A stretch of DNA of 64,000 nucleotides, taken from an uncultured Clostridiaceae bacterium (GTDB taxonomy: Bacteria; Bacillota; Clostridia; Clostridiales; Clostridiaceae). How positions within the stretch are numbered: position 1 is the stretch's first letter; each line of letters opens with the position of its first letter. The position numbers and the translations under genes were made by a program. Positions 44,288 to 53,620 of the stretch are shown piece after piece. The DNA is taken from assembly GCA_946405135.1 (NCBI GenBank), contig CAMJGD010000015.1:1-64000 (forward strand), given 5' to 3'. The notes beneath the pieces are model-generated. The model was not told where the DNA came from, did no database searches, and saw only the letters and a program-made list of their open reading frames with translations.

Positions 44288-45106
44288 ATGAAAAGAGTAA
44301 GTATTAATGGAATAATTCTATTTATAATAATAGTTTTTGCAAACTCTATGCTTTGGGGCTGCTCCAAAAAAGAAAATGTACAAGGAGATTTTTCAAAACT
44401 AAAAGCAAGAGGTTATGCTGTGGTAGGAATTGATGATACTTTTGTTCCTATGGGATTTAAAGATGATAAGGGTGAATTGACAGGATTTGATGTGGAGCTG
44501 GCAAAAGAGGCATTTAAAAAAATAGGAATAGAGGTTAGATTTCAACCTATAGATTGGTCCATGAAAGAAACAGAACTTAATTCAGGAAATATAGATTTAA
44601 TATGGAATGGATACTCAATAACTAAAGAAAGAAAAGAAAAGGTTGCATTCTCTAAAGCTTATCTAGGAAATAGACAAGTTATCATTACTTTAGCTAATTC
44701 CAGTATAAAAAGTAAAAAAGATCTTAAAGATAAAAAAGTAGCAGCTCAAAATGGTTCTAGTGCCATGGATGCTATAAGTAAAGAACCGGAAGTTTTAAAA
44801 GCTTTTCAAGGAGGCAAGGTTGTACTTTTTGATACTAATAATGAAGCTTTTATGGATTTAGAAGCAAAAAGAGTAGATGCAGTAGTAGCTGACGAAATTT
44901 TAGCAAGATACTATATTAAACAAAGAGGAGAAGATAAATATAAAGTATTGGAAGAAGATTTTGGAAAAGAAGAGTATGGAATAGGAATGAGGAAAGAAGA
45001 TAAGGAACTAGTAAATAAAATTAATAAAGCTTTAGAAGATATGCTAAAGGATGGAACCTCTGAAAAAATATCTAAAAAGTGGTTTGGAGAAAATATAGTT
45101 AAATAG
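44288..45106 (+). CDS. Amino-acid ABC transporter binding lipoprotein
   Basis: A 272-residue family 3 solute-binding protein. The signal peptide ends in the lipobox LWGC, so it is lipid-anchored outside the membrane. The mature domain has the family pattern VGIDDTFVPMGFKDDKGELT, then FDVELAKEAFKKIGIEV and the ligand-contact WNGYSITKERKE. It captures a polar amino acid or cystine-like ligand; the identity is not readable. The frame opens at 44270, but AGAGAGG sits between that ATG and the ATG at 44288, which is preferred. Genes for permease and ATPase follow directly. Confidence 0.9.
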   Translation: MKRVSINGIILFIIIVFANSMLWGCSKKENVQGDFSKLKARGYAVVGIDDTFVPMGFKDDKGELTGFDVELAKEAFKKIGIEVRFQPIDWSMKETELNSGNIDLIWNGYSITKERKEKVAFSKAYLGNRQVIITLANSSIKSKKDLKDKKVAAQNGSSAMDAISKEPEVLKAFQGGKVVLFDTNNEAFMDLEAKRVDAVVADEILARYYIKQRGEDKYKVLEEDFGKEEYGIGMRKEDKELVNKINKALEDMLKDGTSEKISKKWFGENIVK

Positions 45107-45114
45107 GAGTTTTT

Positions 45115-45759
45115 ATGATGGCTTATGTATTAAATCTCATGCCCTCAATGCTTGAAGCATTGATTACTACTTTAAAAGTATTCTTTATTACATTAGTGTT
45201 ATCTATCCCTTTAGGGGTGTTGGTTTCGTTAGGAAGATTATCTCAATTAAAAATTATAAAGGTTATTTCTCAAGGTTACATCCTTTTAATGCGAGGAACA
45301 CCGCTACTCCTTCAGCTTATATTTATATTTTTTGGACTTCCTCTTGTGGGGGTTACTTTTAATAGATTTACTGCAGCTATAATTGCTTTTGTACTAAATT
45401 ATGCTGCTTACTTTGCGGAAATTTTTAGAGCTGGCATAGAGTCTATAGATAAAGGACAAAATGAAGCTGCTGAAGTATTAGGTTTAACTCCTTATAAAAC
45501 CTTTATAAAAATTATTTTGCCACAGGTGATAAAAAGAGTACTGCCACCTATATCTAATGAAGTTATTACGCTGGTTAAAGATACCTCTCTAGTATATGTA
45601 CTGGGCATAGATGAAATATTAAGAGTAGGTAAAATAGCTTCCAATAGAGATGCTTCGTTATCTCCACTTTTAGTGGTAGCAGTATTTTATTTGTTTTTAA
45701 CTGCCATACTTACAAAAGTATTTAAAATGCTAGAAAATAAGTATGCCTATTTTAGGTAA
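45115..45759 (+). CDS. Amino-acid ABC transporter permease
   Basis: A 214-residue HisM/GlnP-type permease with about five membrane helices. The cytoplasmic EAA loop AAEVLGLTPYKTFIKIILPQ binds the ATPase, and YILLMRGTPLLLQLIFIFFG is the typical family block. It begins eight bases after the binding-protein stop. It probably works as a homodimer with the ATPase encoded downstream. Confidence 0.92.
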   Translation: MMAYVLNLMPSMLEALITTLKVFFITLVLSIPLGVLVSLGRLSQLKIIKVISQGYILLMRGTPLLLQLIFIFFGLPLVGVTFNRFTAAIIAFVLNYAAYFAEIFRAGIESIDKGQNEAAEVLGLTPYKTFIKIILPQVIKRVLPPISNEVITLVKDTSLVYVLGIDEILRVGKIASNRDASLSPLLVVAVFYLFLTAILTKVFKMLENKYAYFR

Positions 45760-45791
45760 TATAGATTACTAATGAAAAAGGGGTGAATATT

Positions 45792-46538
45792 TTGCTGCTA
45801 AAGGTGGAAAATTTAAATAAAAGTTTTAAAGGGAAGAAAGTATTAAAAGATATATCCTTTGAATTAAATCAAGGGGAGATACTTACACTGCTTGGACATT
45901 CAGGGGCAGGTAAGACCACAATTTTAAGGTGTATAAATTCGCTGGAGCATTGTGATAGAGGAAGTATTGAAATAAATGGCAGGCTTTTATGTAAAGATGA
46001 AGGTAAAAAGAGTAAATATGCTTCTTTAAAAGATATAAGAAAAATAAGAAGAGATATGGGAATGGTATTTCAAAACTTTAATCTTTTTCCTCATATGTCT
46101 GTGATGGAAAATCTGATAGAAGCTCCTATAAATGTACTGGGTTTAGATAAAAAAGAAGCAGAAAATAGAGCCTATAAGCTTTTAAACAAAATGGGTTTAG
46201 AAGATAAAGCTATGGCTTATCCTTTCGAACTTTCAGGAGGTCAAAAACAAAGAGTTGCCATTGCAAGAGCTTGTGCTTTAAACCCTAAAATAATGTGCTT
46301 TGATGAGCCAACATCTGCCTTAGACCCTGAGTTAAGGGAAGGTGTGGCTAAAATAATAGAAGAACTTGCTGAAAATAATATGGCTGTATTAATAATAACT
46401 CACGATATGGACTTTGCTAAAAGAGTAGCTCACAAAGTAATATTTATGGAGCAGGGAGAAATCATTGAGAAGGGAATTAAACAAGAAATATTTAATAAAC
46501 CTAAAAATGAAAAAACCAAAAGGTTTCTTTCAATTTAA
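45792..46538 (+). CDS. Amino-acid ABC transporter ATPase
   Basis: A 248-residue GlnQ/HisP-type ATPase: Walker A GHSGAGKTT, Q-loop VFQNFNLFPHMS, signature LSGGQKQR, Walker B IMCFDEPTSALD and switch His in IITHDM. A GTG at 45783 is in frame but lies in the ribosome binding site AAAAAGGGG; the TTG at 45792, eight bases away, is preferred. Completes the importer; a perfect terminator follows. Confidence 0.93.
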   Translation: MLLKVENLNKSFKGKKVLKDISFELNQGEILTLLGHSGAGKTTILRCINSLEHCDRGSIEINGRLLCKDEGKKSKYASLKDIRKIRRDMGMVFQNFNLFPHMSVMENLIEAPINVLGLDKKEAENRAYKLLNKMGLEDKAMAYPFELSGGQKQRVAIARACALNPKIMCFDEPTSALDPELREGVAKIIEELAENNMAVLIITHDMDFAKRVAHKVIFMEQGEIIEKGIKQEIFNKPKNEKTKRFLSI

Positions 46539-46563
46539 CTAAGATTAGAACATATTAAACAAT

Positions 46564-46597
46564 AAAAAAACTGTATCTTAAGAGGTACAGTTTTTTT
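46564..46597 (+). terminator. Rho-independent terminator after amino-acid ABC operon
   Basis: Stem with seven A then CTGTA (46564-46575), and TACAG then seven T (46586-46597). Could work in both directions. Confidence 0.88.
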
Positions 46598-46891
46598 ATT
46601 TATACTAAAAGATAGGTAAAAAATCAAGAAGTAAAATATTTAGTAAAATTTAATTCTAAAGATTTATTATTAGCAAATAATATAATTAAATAAAAATAAA
46701 ATGAGAAATATGTTTACTAAACAATATGAAAAAACTTTTGAAATTGTAAAGTGTGTAAAATAGCTAGCTTGAGCAATGCAATAAGGCAAAATAACTTAAA
46801 TAACTATTATGCTTATTTAGGAAAAATGTAGAAATATATAAATTATATTACTCTTTTTTATGAGAAGTTTAAAAAAAATATATATTTGCTA
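46598..46891. other. AT-rich intergenic stretch before the galactoside operon
   Basis: About 290 bp with no open frame of substance and no hairpin or motif I recognise. The promoter and operator of the next operon lie just to its right. Confidence 0.5.
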
Positions 46892-46920
46892 TTGATTGTT
46901 TACTAAAATTTTGCTAAAAT
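46892..46920 (+). promoter_or_regulatory. Promoter of the galactoside operon
   Basis: TTGATT (46892-46897), 17 bases, TAAAAT (46915-46920), giving a predicted transcription start near 46927, about 42 bp before the first gene. Confidence 0.75.
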
Positions 46921-46929
46921 AATAATTGA

Positions 46930-46942
46930 TGAAACGATTACA
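46930..46942. promoter_or_regulatory. LacI-family-type operator at the galactoside promoter
   Basis: TGAAACGATTACA forms TGaAA-CGA-TTaCA, a 13-bp near-palindrome around a central CG, just past the predicted transcription start. LacI/GalR proteins favour sites of this shape, and a LacI-family gene ends the operon. It is one base short of the Bacillus cre consensus, so a specific repressor is more likely than CcpA. Confidence 0.6.
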
Positions 46943-46968
46943 AATGAAAAATTAAGGGGGTCGTAATA

Positions 46969-48264
46969 ATGAAAAAGAATCTAAAAAAATTAATTGCAAT
47001 TGCTTTAGCTACAATGGCAACTTGTTCTGTTTTGGCAGGATGTGGAAGTTCAAAAAATGGTGAGTCCTCAGATAAAAGTGGTTCATCAAAAGACGTAACT
47101 ATTACATATGCAATATGGGACAAAAATCAAGAGCCTGGAATGAAAGGAATAGTTGAGGCTTTTGAAAAGAAAAATCCTAATATAAAAGTAAAGATTGAAG
47201 TTACACCTTGGGATCAGTATTGGACAAAGTTAGAAGCTGCAGCTACAGGAGCATCACTTCCAGATGTTTTTTGGATGCATCCAGCTCATTTTGTTAAATA
47301 TGCAGGAAACAATATGCTTATGGACATAACTGATAGTGCAAAGAAAAGCAAAGAAATGAGTTGGGACAACTTTCCTAAAGGACTTGTAGACAGCTATATA
47401 CTTGATGGTAAAAACTATGGTATACCAAAAGACTATGACACTATAGCTTTATGGTATAACAAGAGCCTATTTGATGAAAAGAAAATTCCTTATCCTGATG
47501 AAACATGGGATTGGAACAAATTGGTTGAAGTAGCTAAAAAGTTAACTGATACTTCAAAGGGAATTTATGGATTTGCAGCTCAAGAAGAAGGTCATCAGGG
47601 ATATTACAATTTCATTTATCAAAATGGAGGATGTGTACTTTCTGAAGACAAGAAAAAATCAGGATTTGATTTACCTGAAACTAAACAAGCAATTCAGTTT
47701 GATGTAGATTTAATTCATAAAGAAAAGATTTCTCCAACTCAGCAGCAGTTTGCAGATACTAAATATGAATCCATGTTTGAATCAGGGAAAGTGGCTATGG
47801 GATTATTTGGATCTTGGATGGTAAGTGAGTTCAAAGGTAATGAATATGTGTTAAAAAACTGTGATGCAACAGTTATACCACAGGGTAAAAAGAGAGCAAC
47901 TATATATAATGGTTTAGGTAATGTTATAGCAGCTAATACTAAGCATAAAGAAGAGTGCTGGAAATTCCTTGAGTTCATGGGAACAGAAGAAGCTAATAAA
48001 ATTCAGGCTGAAAAAGGTGCTGCTATACCAGCATTTAAAGGTGCTGAAAAACCTTGGATAGAATTTAATAAAGAATTCAACTTAAAAGTTTATCCAGAGA
48101 TGTTAGCTTATGGAGTACCTATGCCAACATCAAAAACAAGATCAAAATGGGAACAAATAGAAAACGATATTTTACGTAAAGTTTGGATAAAAGAAATTTC
48201 AGTTGAAGAAGGATGTAATCAGATAGCAAAAGAAATGAATGAACTTTTATCTACTGAAAAATAA
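46969..48264 (+). CDS. Sugar ABC transporter binding lipoprotein
   Basis: A 431-residue family 1 solute-binding protein. The signal peptide ends at the lipobox LAGC, followed by a Ser/Gly/Lys-rich linker. The mature protein has the two-lobe plan typical for oligosaccharides (VTPWDQYWTKLEAAATG; WMHPAHFVKYAG; YGIPKDYDTIALWYNKSLFD). As first gene of an operon with alpha-galactosidase and Leloir genes it probably binds melibiose-, raffinose- or galactose-containing oligosaccharides. ATG after AAGGGGG. A stable hairpin lies just after the stop. Confidence 0.92.
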   Translation: MKKNLKKLIAIALATMATCSVLAGCGSSKNGESSDKSGSSKDVTITYAIWDKNQEPGMKGIVEAFEKKNPNIKVKIEVTPWDQYWTKLEAAATGASLPDVFWMHPAHFVKYAGNNMLMDITDSAKKSKEMSWDNFPKGLVDSYILDGKNYGIPKDYDTIALWYNKSLFDEKKIPYPDETWDWNKLVEVAKKLTDTSKGIYGFAAQEEGHQGYYNFIYQNGGCVLSEDKKKSGFDLPETKQAIQFDVDLIHKEKISPTQQQFADTKYESMFESGKVAMGLFGSWMVSEFKGNEYVLKNCDATVIPQGKKRATIYNGLGNVIAANTKHKEECWKFLEFMGTEEANKIQAEKGAAIPAFKGAEKPWIEFNKEFNLKVYPEMLAYGVPMPTSKTRSKWEQIENDILRKVWIKEISVEEGCNQIAKEMNELLSTEK

Positions 48265-48273
48265 TTTACTTTT

Positions 48274-48306
48274 CTATGGTAATTGGTATTATGCCAATTA
48301 CCATAG
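48274..48306 (+). promoter_or_regulatory. Hairpin between binding-protein and permease genes
   Basis: A 13-bp perfect stem CTATGGTAATTGG (48274-48286) with CCAATTACCATAG (48294-48306), seven-base loop, no T run. Likely protects or segments the mRNA so that the binding protein is made in excess over the permeases. Confidence 0.65.
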
Positions 48307-48344
48307 AATTTAATTAACCTTTCTGTATAAAAGGAGGAAAAAAT

Positions 48345-49277
48345 GTGAGTAAATCTATCAATCCCAAAGAAAATAAAAAAGTATCTGTTAAAAACAATAA
48401 AAAGAATTATTCTGATTATTTCTGGGCTTATATAATGATTGCTCCTACTATAATAGGTCTTATTGTTTTAAATATATGGCCTATTTTTCATACTTTATTT
48501 TTAAGTTTTCAAAGCTCTGGAGATTTCGGTAAAAATAAATGGGTAGGACTTGCTAACTATAAACGTATGGTTAGTGATCCAGCTGTTTTGCAAGCTACTA
48601 TAAATACTTTTAAATATACTATAATTACAGTGCCTATAGGAATTTTTCTTTCTTTAATCATAGCTGTTTTACTTAATGGAAAAATTAAGGGGAAAACAGT
48701 ATATCGTACAATTTATTTTTTACCTATGGTAGCAGCTCCAGCAGCTATATCAATGGTTTGGAAATGGTTGCTTAATGCAGACTATGGTTTAATAAACAAT
48801 ATGCTTTCATCTATAGGAATTCAAGGACCTAAATGGCTTACAGATCCTAAGGTGGCACTTATTTCAATAATCATAGTTGGAATATGGAGTACCCTTGGAT
48901 ATAATATGATAATTTTATTAGCAGGACTTCAGGAGATTCCAAAGAGTTATTATGAAGCGGCTAAAATTGATGGTGCAGGTCCAGTTAACCAGTTTTTTGC
49001 TATTACACTTCCACTTGTTTCACCAACTATGTTCTTTGTGGTAGTTACAACTATGATAAGTTCATTACAGGTATTTGATTATATATTTATGATGATTGAC
49101 AAAACAAATGCTGCTATTGAAAAAACCCAATCCTTAGTATACTTATTCTATAAAAACTCCTTCATAATGAATGATAAAGGATATGGATCCGCTATAATAA
49201 TGTTACTATTAGCTATTGTATTAATAATAACAGCAATTCAACTTAAACTACAGAAAAAATGGGTATATTATCAATAA
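48345..49277 (+). CDS. Sugar ABC transporter permease (MalF-type)
   Basis: A 310-residue permease with six membrane helices. The start APTIIGLIVLNIWPIFHTLF is typical of UgpA/MsmF relatives. The EAA loop YYEAAKIDGAGPVNQFFAIT contacts the ATPase. GTG start after AAGGAGG; an ATG two bases earlier is followed at once by a stop. Forms the membrane channel with the next gene product. Confidence 0.92.
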   Translation: MSKSINPKENKKVSVKNNKKNYSDYFWAYIMIAPTIIGLIVLNIWPIFHTLFLSFQSSGDFGKNKWVGLANYKRMVSDPAVLQATINTFKYTIITVPIGIFLSLIIAVLLNGKIKGKTVYRTIYFLPMVAAPAAISMVWKWLLNADYGLINNMLSSIGIQGPKWLTDPKVALISIIIVGIWSTLGYNMIILLAGLQEIPKSYYEAAKIDGAGPVNQFFAITLPLVSPTMFFVVVTTMISSLQVFDYIFMMIDKTNAAIEKTQSLVYLFYKNSFIMNDKGYGSAIIMLLLAIVLIITAIQLKLQKKWVYYQ

Positions 49278-49295
49278 AATATGGGGGTGTATTTC

Positions 49296-50123
49296 ATGGA
49301 AAAATCGTCAAAAGCCAGCAAAACAATTATCCATGTTGTTTTAATACTAGGTTCAATATTAATGTTATTACCTTTTATTTGGATGGTATTAAGCTCTTTA
49401 AAGACACTTACAGAGTCTACTCAAGTACCTCCTACTATTTTCCCAAGTAAAGCACAATGGATAAATTATAAAAATGTATGGAATTTGCTTCCTTTTGGGA
49501 AGTTTTATATAAATACTATATTAATGATTTTATTTAGAGTTATTTTTTCAGTATTTTTTAGTGCTATGGCAGGTTATGCTTTTGCCAGATTAGAGTTTCC
49601 AGGCAAAAAAATATTTTTTATGATAGTTCTTATCCAGATGATGGTTCCTGGACAGTTATTTATTATTCCTCAATTCCAATTGGTATTAAAGTTAGGCTGG
49701 GTTAATACTGTAAAAGCCTTAGTTGTACCTGGAGTTGTCAGTGCCTTTGGAACATTTCTGCTTAGACAGTTTTTTATGGGAATACCAAATGAATTAGAAG
49801 AAGCAGCTATATTAGATGGATGCAATAGATGGCAGATATGCTGGAAGATAATGATGCCTTTAACTAGATCAGGATTAGTGGCTTTAGGAATCTTTACTGC
49901 ATTATTTGCATGGAAGGACTTAATGTGGCCGCTTATAGTTAATATGTCTATAACTAAAATGCCATTATCTTCTGGATTAGCTTCTTTACAGGGACAGTTC
50001 TCTACAAATTATCCTCAGCTTATGGCAGGTTCTATGATAGCTATTTGGCCAATGCTTATCATATTCATATTATTCCAGAAACAATTTATAGAAGGTATAG
50101 CCACTACAGGATCAAAGAGCTGA
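49296..50123 (+). CDS. Sugar ABC transporter permease (MalG-type)
   Basis: A 275-residue permease of the MalG/MsmG type with six helices and the EAA loop ELEEAAILDGCNRWQICWKI. The frame opens with ATG 49281, but GGGGGTG directly after it is the ribosome binding site for ATG 49296. No ATPase gene follows; the next gene is alpha-galactosidase. Confidence 0.92.
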   Translation: MEKSSKASKTIIHVVLILGSILMLLPFIWMVLSSLKTLTESTQVPPTIFPSKAQWINYKNVWNLLPFGKFYINTILMILFRVIFSVFFSAMAGYAFARLEFPGKKIFFMIVLIQMMVPGQLFIIPQFQLVLKLGWVNTVKALVVPGVVSAFGTFLLRQFFMGIPNELEEAAILDGCNRWQICWKIMMPLTRSGLVALGIFTALFAWKDLMWPLIVNMSITKMPLSSGLASLQGQFSTNYPQLMAGSMIAIWPMLIIFILFQKQFIEGIATTGSKS

Positions 50124-50158
50124 TTATATAAATTAAAATTGAAAGAGGGGATAATAGA

Positions 50159-52387
50159 ATGCCTATATTATTTAATGAATCTGTAAAGGAATTTCATCTT
50201 TATAATGATCATATAAGTTATATTTTAAATATAATGGAAAACAATCAATTAGGACATTTATATTTTGGCAAAAAAATAAAGCATAGAAGTTCTTTTGAAC
50301 ATTTATTTCAATTAGAACCACGCCCTATAACTGCCTGCGTTTTTGAAGGAAATCTTGAATTTTCATTAGATCACATTAAGCAGGAATATCCTTCTTATGG
50401 AACTTCAGACTTTAGATATCCAGCTCATGTGATAAGACAAGAAAATGGAAGCAGAATAACAAATTTTGAATATAAAAGTTATGAAATTTACAAAGGAAAG
50501 AAAAAATTAAAAGGATTACCAGCTACTTATGTAGAAAAAGAAAATGAAGCTACAACCTTAGAAGTTACATTGCAGGATGAAATCATAGGTACAGAACTTG
50601 TATTAACATATACAATATATGAAGATATGCCTGTAATAACAAGAAATGCAAGATTTGTGCATCATGGTAAAGAAAAAATAGTTCTTGAAAATGCTATGAG
50701 TATGTCCATGGAATTTCCTGATGATGATTTTGAAATGGTTCATCTTTGTGGAGCTTGGGCAAGAGAGAGACATGTTAAAACTAGAAAGTTAGAAAAAGGA
50801 ATTCAATCTATATATAGTGCAAGAGGAGCCAGCAGTGCTAATCATAATCCTTTTATAGCATTAAAAAGGTCTTCTGCCGGAGAAAATCAAGGGGAAGTCT
50901 ATGGTTATAACTTTGTATATAGTGGTAACTTTTTAGCTCAAGTTGAAGTGGATTCTCATAATCTAACTCGTGTTATGATGGGAATTAATCCATTTGAATT
51001 TGAATGGGAACTAAATAAGGATGAAGAATTTCAAACACCAGAAGTAGTTATGGTTTATTCAGATAAAGGCTTAAATTGCATGAGTCAGACTTATCATAAG
51101 TTATATAGGACAAGGCTTGTAAAAGGACAATGGAGAGATAAAGAAAGACCAGTACTTATTAATAACTGGGAAGGAACTTATTTTGATTTTACTGAAGAAA
51201 AAATATTAGATATAGCAGAGACTGGAAAAGAGTTAGGGATTGAGCTTTTTGTACTAGATGATGGCTGGTTTGGAAAGCGTAATGATGATACAACCTCTTT
51301 AGGAGATTGGTTTGTTAATAAAGAAAAATTACCAGAAGGGATTACCGGTGTTGCCAAAAAGATTGAAGCTATGGGGATGAAATTTGGTTTATGGTTTGAA
51401 CCTGAAATGGTAAATAAAGAAAGTGAGCTTTATAAAAATCATCCTGATTGGATGATAAGTACCCCTAAAAGAAGAGATTCCCATGGAAGAAATCAATATG
51501 TTTTAGATTTTTCTAGAAAAGAAGTAGTGGATTACATATATGACATGATGTATAAAGTATTAAAAGAAGCACCTATATCTTATATAAAATGGGATATGAA
51601 TAGAAATATTACTGAAGCATTTTCTCAAAAGCTGTCTGCTGAAAGACAGGGAGAATTAATGCACAGATATATATTAGGTGTATATGACCTTTATGAAAGA
51701 CTTACTTCAGAGTTTCCTCATATACTATTTGAATCTTGCGCCAGCGGTGGTGGCAGATTTGACGCAGGTATAATGCAATATGCTCCTCAAGCTTGGGGAA
51801 GTGATGATAGTGATGCTATAGAAAGATTAAAGATTCAATATGGAACTTCTATGGCATATCCTATAAGTTCCATTGGAGCACATGTATCTGCAGCACCAAA
51901 CCATCAGATTGGGAGAATGACTCCTATAGAAACTAGAGCTAATGTAGCATATTTTGGAACCTTTGGATATGAACTTGATTTAAATAAATTGACAGAAGAA
52001 GAAAAAGAAAAAGTAAGAAAACAGGTAAAATTCTTTAAAGATCATCGTGAACTTTTACATAAAGGAACTTTCTATAGACTTATTAGTCCTTTTGAAGGAG
52101 ATGGAAATGTAACTTCTTGGATGGTGGTTTCAGAAGATAAGAAAAAAGCTATAGTTGGTTATTATCAGGCATTGAACAAACCAAATTCAAGTTTTACTAG
52201 ATTGAAACTAACAGGATTAGATCCAGAGAAAGAATATAACTTAAATAATATAAGATATCACTATGGAGATGAACTGATGAATGTTGGTATACCACTAGAT
52301 GGCAATTTTAAAGAATTCAATATTGGAGATTCAAAGATAGAAATTGGAGATTTTTATTCTCAAATGTTTATTCTAACTGAAAAATAG
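50159..52387 (+). CDS. Alpha-galactosidase, GH36
   Basis: A 742-residue GH36 enzyme hydrolysing terminal alpha-1,6-galactose from melibiose, raffinose and similar sugars. The N-terminal beta-supersandwich is followed by the catalytic barrel: LDDGWFGKRNDDTTSLGDW, FGLWFEPEMVN, the nucleophile Asp at about 479 in KWDMNRNI, SCASGGGRFD, and the acid/base Asp at about 549 in GSDDSDA. No signal peptide, so it acts in the cytoplasm on imported oligosaccharides. Length agrees with Geobacillus AgaA-type tetrameric enzymes. Lies between the permease and galK genes in one operon. Confidence 0.95.
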   Translation: MPILFNESVKEFHLYNDHISYILNIMENNQLGHLYFGKKIKHRSSFEHLFQLEPRPITACVFEGNLEFSLDHIKQEYPSYGTSDFRYPAHVIRQENGSRITNFEYKSYEIYKGKKKLKGLPATYVEKENEATTLEVTLQDEIIGTELVLTYTIYEDMPVITRNARFVHHGKEKIVLENAMSMSMEFPDDDFEMVHLCGAWARERHVKTRKLEKGIQSIYSARGASSANHNPFIALKRSSAGENQGEVYGYNFVYSGNFLAQVEVDSHNLTRVMMGINPFEFEWELNKDEEFQTPEVVMVYSDKGLNCMSQTYHKLYRTRLVKGQWRDKERPVLINNWEGTYFDFTEEKILDIAETGKELGIELFVLDDGWFGKRNDDTTSLGDWFVNKEKLPEGITGVAKKIEAMGMKFGLWFEPEMVNKESELYKNHPDWMISTPKRRDSHGRNQYVLDFSRKEVVDYIYDMMYKVLKEAPISYIKWDMNRNITEAFSQKLSAERQGELMHRYILGVYDLYERLTSEFPHILFESCASGGGRFDAGIMQYAPQAWGSDDSDAIERLKIQYGTSMAYPISSIGAHVSAAPNHQIGRMTPIETRANVAYFGTFGYELDLNKLTEEEKEKVRKQVKFFKDHRELLHKGTFYRLISPFEGDGNVTSWMVVSEDKKKAIVGYYQALNKPNSSFTRLKLTGLDPEKEYNLNNIRYHYGDELMNVGIPLDGNFKEFNIGDSKIEIGDFYSQMFILTEK

Positions 52388-52427
52388 AATAGCACAATGT
52401 TTTTTATATGGATGAGGAGGTATCTAT

Positions 52428-53594
52428 ATGGTGAAAGAGTTGATAGAAGATTTTTCACGAGTATTTGGTGACTGCAAAGAAGTTAATGCATATTTTGCAC
52501 CAGGAAGAGTTAACCTTATAGGGGAGCACACAGATTATAATGGTGGAAATGTATTTCCCTGTGCATTAACCTTTGGAACCTATGCTGTAGCTAGAAAAAG
52601 AGAAGACAGAAATGTAAGATTATATTCAAAAAATTTTGATGAATTAGGAATAATAGAATTTTCCTTAGATAAATTAGAAAATTTAAAAGCTCATGATTGG
52701 GCAAACTATCCTAAAGGTGTAATATGGGCTTTTAACAATTTAAATCTTAATATAGATAAGGGGTTTGAAGTTTTATTCTATGGAAATATACCTAATGGTG
52801 CAGGATTGTCCTCCTCTGCTTCCATAGAGCTAGTTACTTCAGTAATACTTAAAGACTTATTTAATATAGATATAGATATGATAAAAATGGTAGACTTAAG
52901 TAAGTTAGCTGAAAATAAATTTATTGGAGTAAATTGTGGCATAATGGACCAATTTGCCATAGGTATGGGTAAGGAAAAATGTGCTATTCTTCTTGATACA
53001 AATACATTAAAATATGATTATGCGGAGATTGATTTGGAAGATGCATCTATAGTTATATCAAATACTAATAAACGCAGAGGACTTGCAGATTCAAAATATA
53101 ATGAAAGAAGAAGTCAATGCGAAGAAGCTTTAAGAGATCTTCAAAAAGAATTAAACATAAATTCTTTAGGAGAATTAAGTGAAGAAGAGTTGGAAAAAAA
53201 TAAGCATTTAATTAAAGATTCTATAAATTTTAAACGTGCAAAACATGCTGTTTATGAAAATCAAAGGACTTTAAAGGCAGTAAAGGCATTAAAAGAGAAA
53301 GATATTTTAACTTTTGGAAAGCTTATGAATGATTCTCATGTATCTTTAAGAGATGATTATGAAGTTACAGGAATTGAACTGGATACTTTAGTGGAACTTG
53401 CCTGGGAAGAAAAAGGAGTTATAGGTTCTCGTATGACAGGAGCAGGTTTTGGAGGCTGTACTGTTAGTATTGTAAAAAATGAATTTATAGATGATTTTAT
53501 AAAACATGTAGGAGAAAAGTACAGAAAAAAGATAGGATACGAAGCAAGTTTTTATGTGGTTAATATAGGTGATGGAGCAAGAAAGCTAGATTAA
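52428..53594 (+). CDS. galK: Galactokinase
   Basis: A 388-residue GHMP kinase that phosphorylates alpha-D-galactose at C1. The galactokinase signature [19 protein letters not shown] is near residue 25, the ATP-binding [14 protein letters not shown] near 122, and the third motif [10 protein letters not shown] near 340. ATG after GAGGAGG. Second enzyme of the Leloir steps in this operon, acting after GalM anomer conversion. Confidence 0.96.
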   Translation: MVKELIEDFSRVFGDCKEVNAYFAPGRVNLIGEHTDYNGGNVFPCALTFGTYAVARKREDRNVRLYSKNFDELGIIEFSLDKLENLKAHDWANYPKGVIWAFNNLNLNIDKGFEVLFYGNIPNGAGLSSSASIELVTSVILKDLFNIDIDMIKMVDLSKLAENKFIGVNCGIMDQFAIGMGKEKCAILLDTNTLKYDYAEIDLEDASIVISNTNKRRGLADSKYNERRSQCEEALRDLQKELNINSLGELSEEELEKNKHLIKDSINFKRAKHAVYENQRTLKAVKALKEKDILTFGKLMNDSHVSLRDDYEVTGIELDTLVELAWEEKGVIGSRMTGAGFGGCTVSIVKNEFIDDFIKHVGEKYRKKIGYEASFYVVNIGDGARKLD

Positions 53595-53620
53595 TTTTAT
53601 ATTTATATGGGGGTGTTATT

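Noticed and set aside
46930-46942. Catabolite-responsive element (CcpA cre)
   Set aside because: The spacing around CG is one base short of the cre consensus; a LacI-type operator for the linked regulator fits better.
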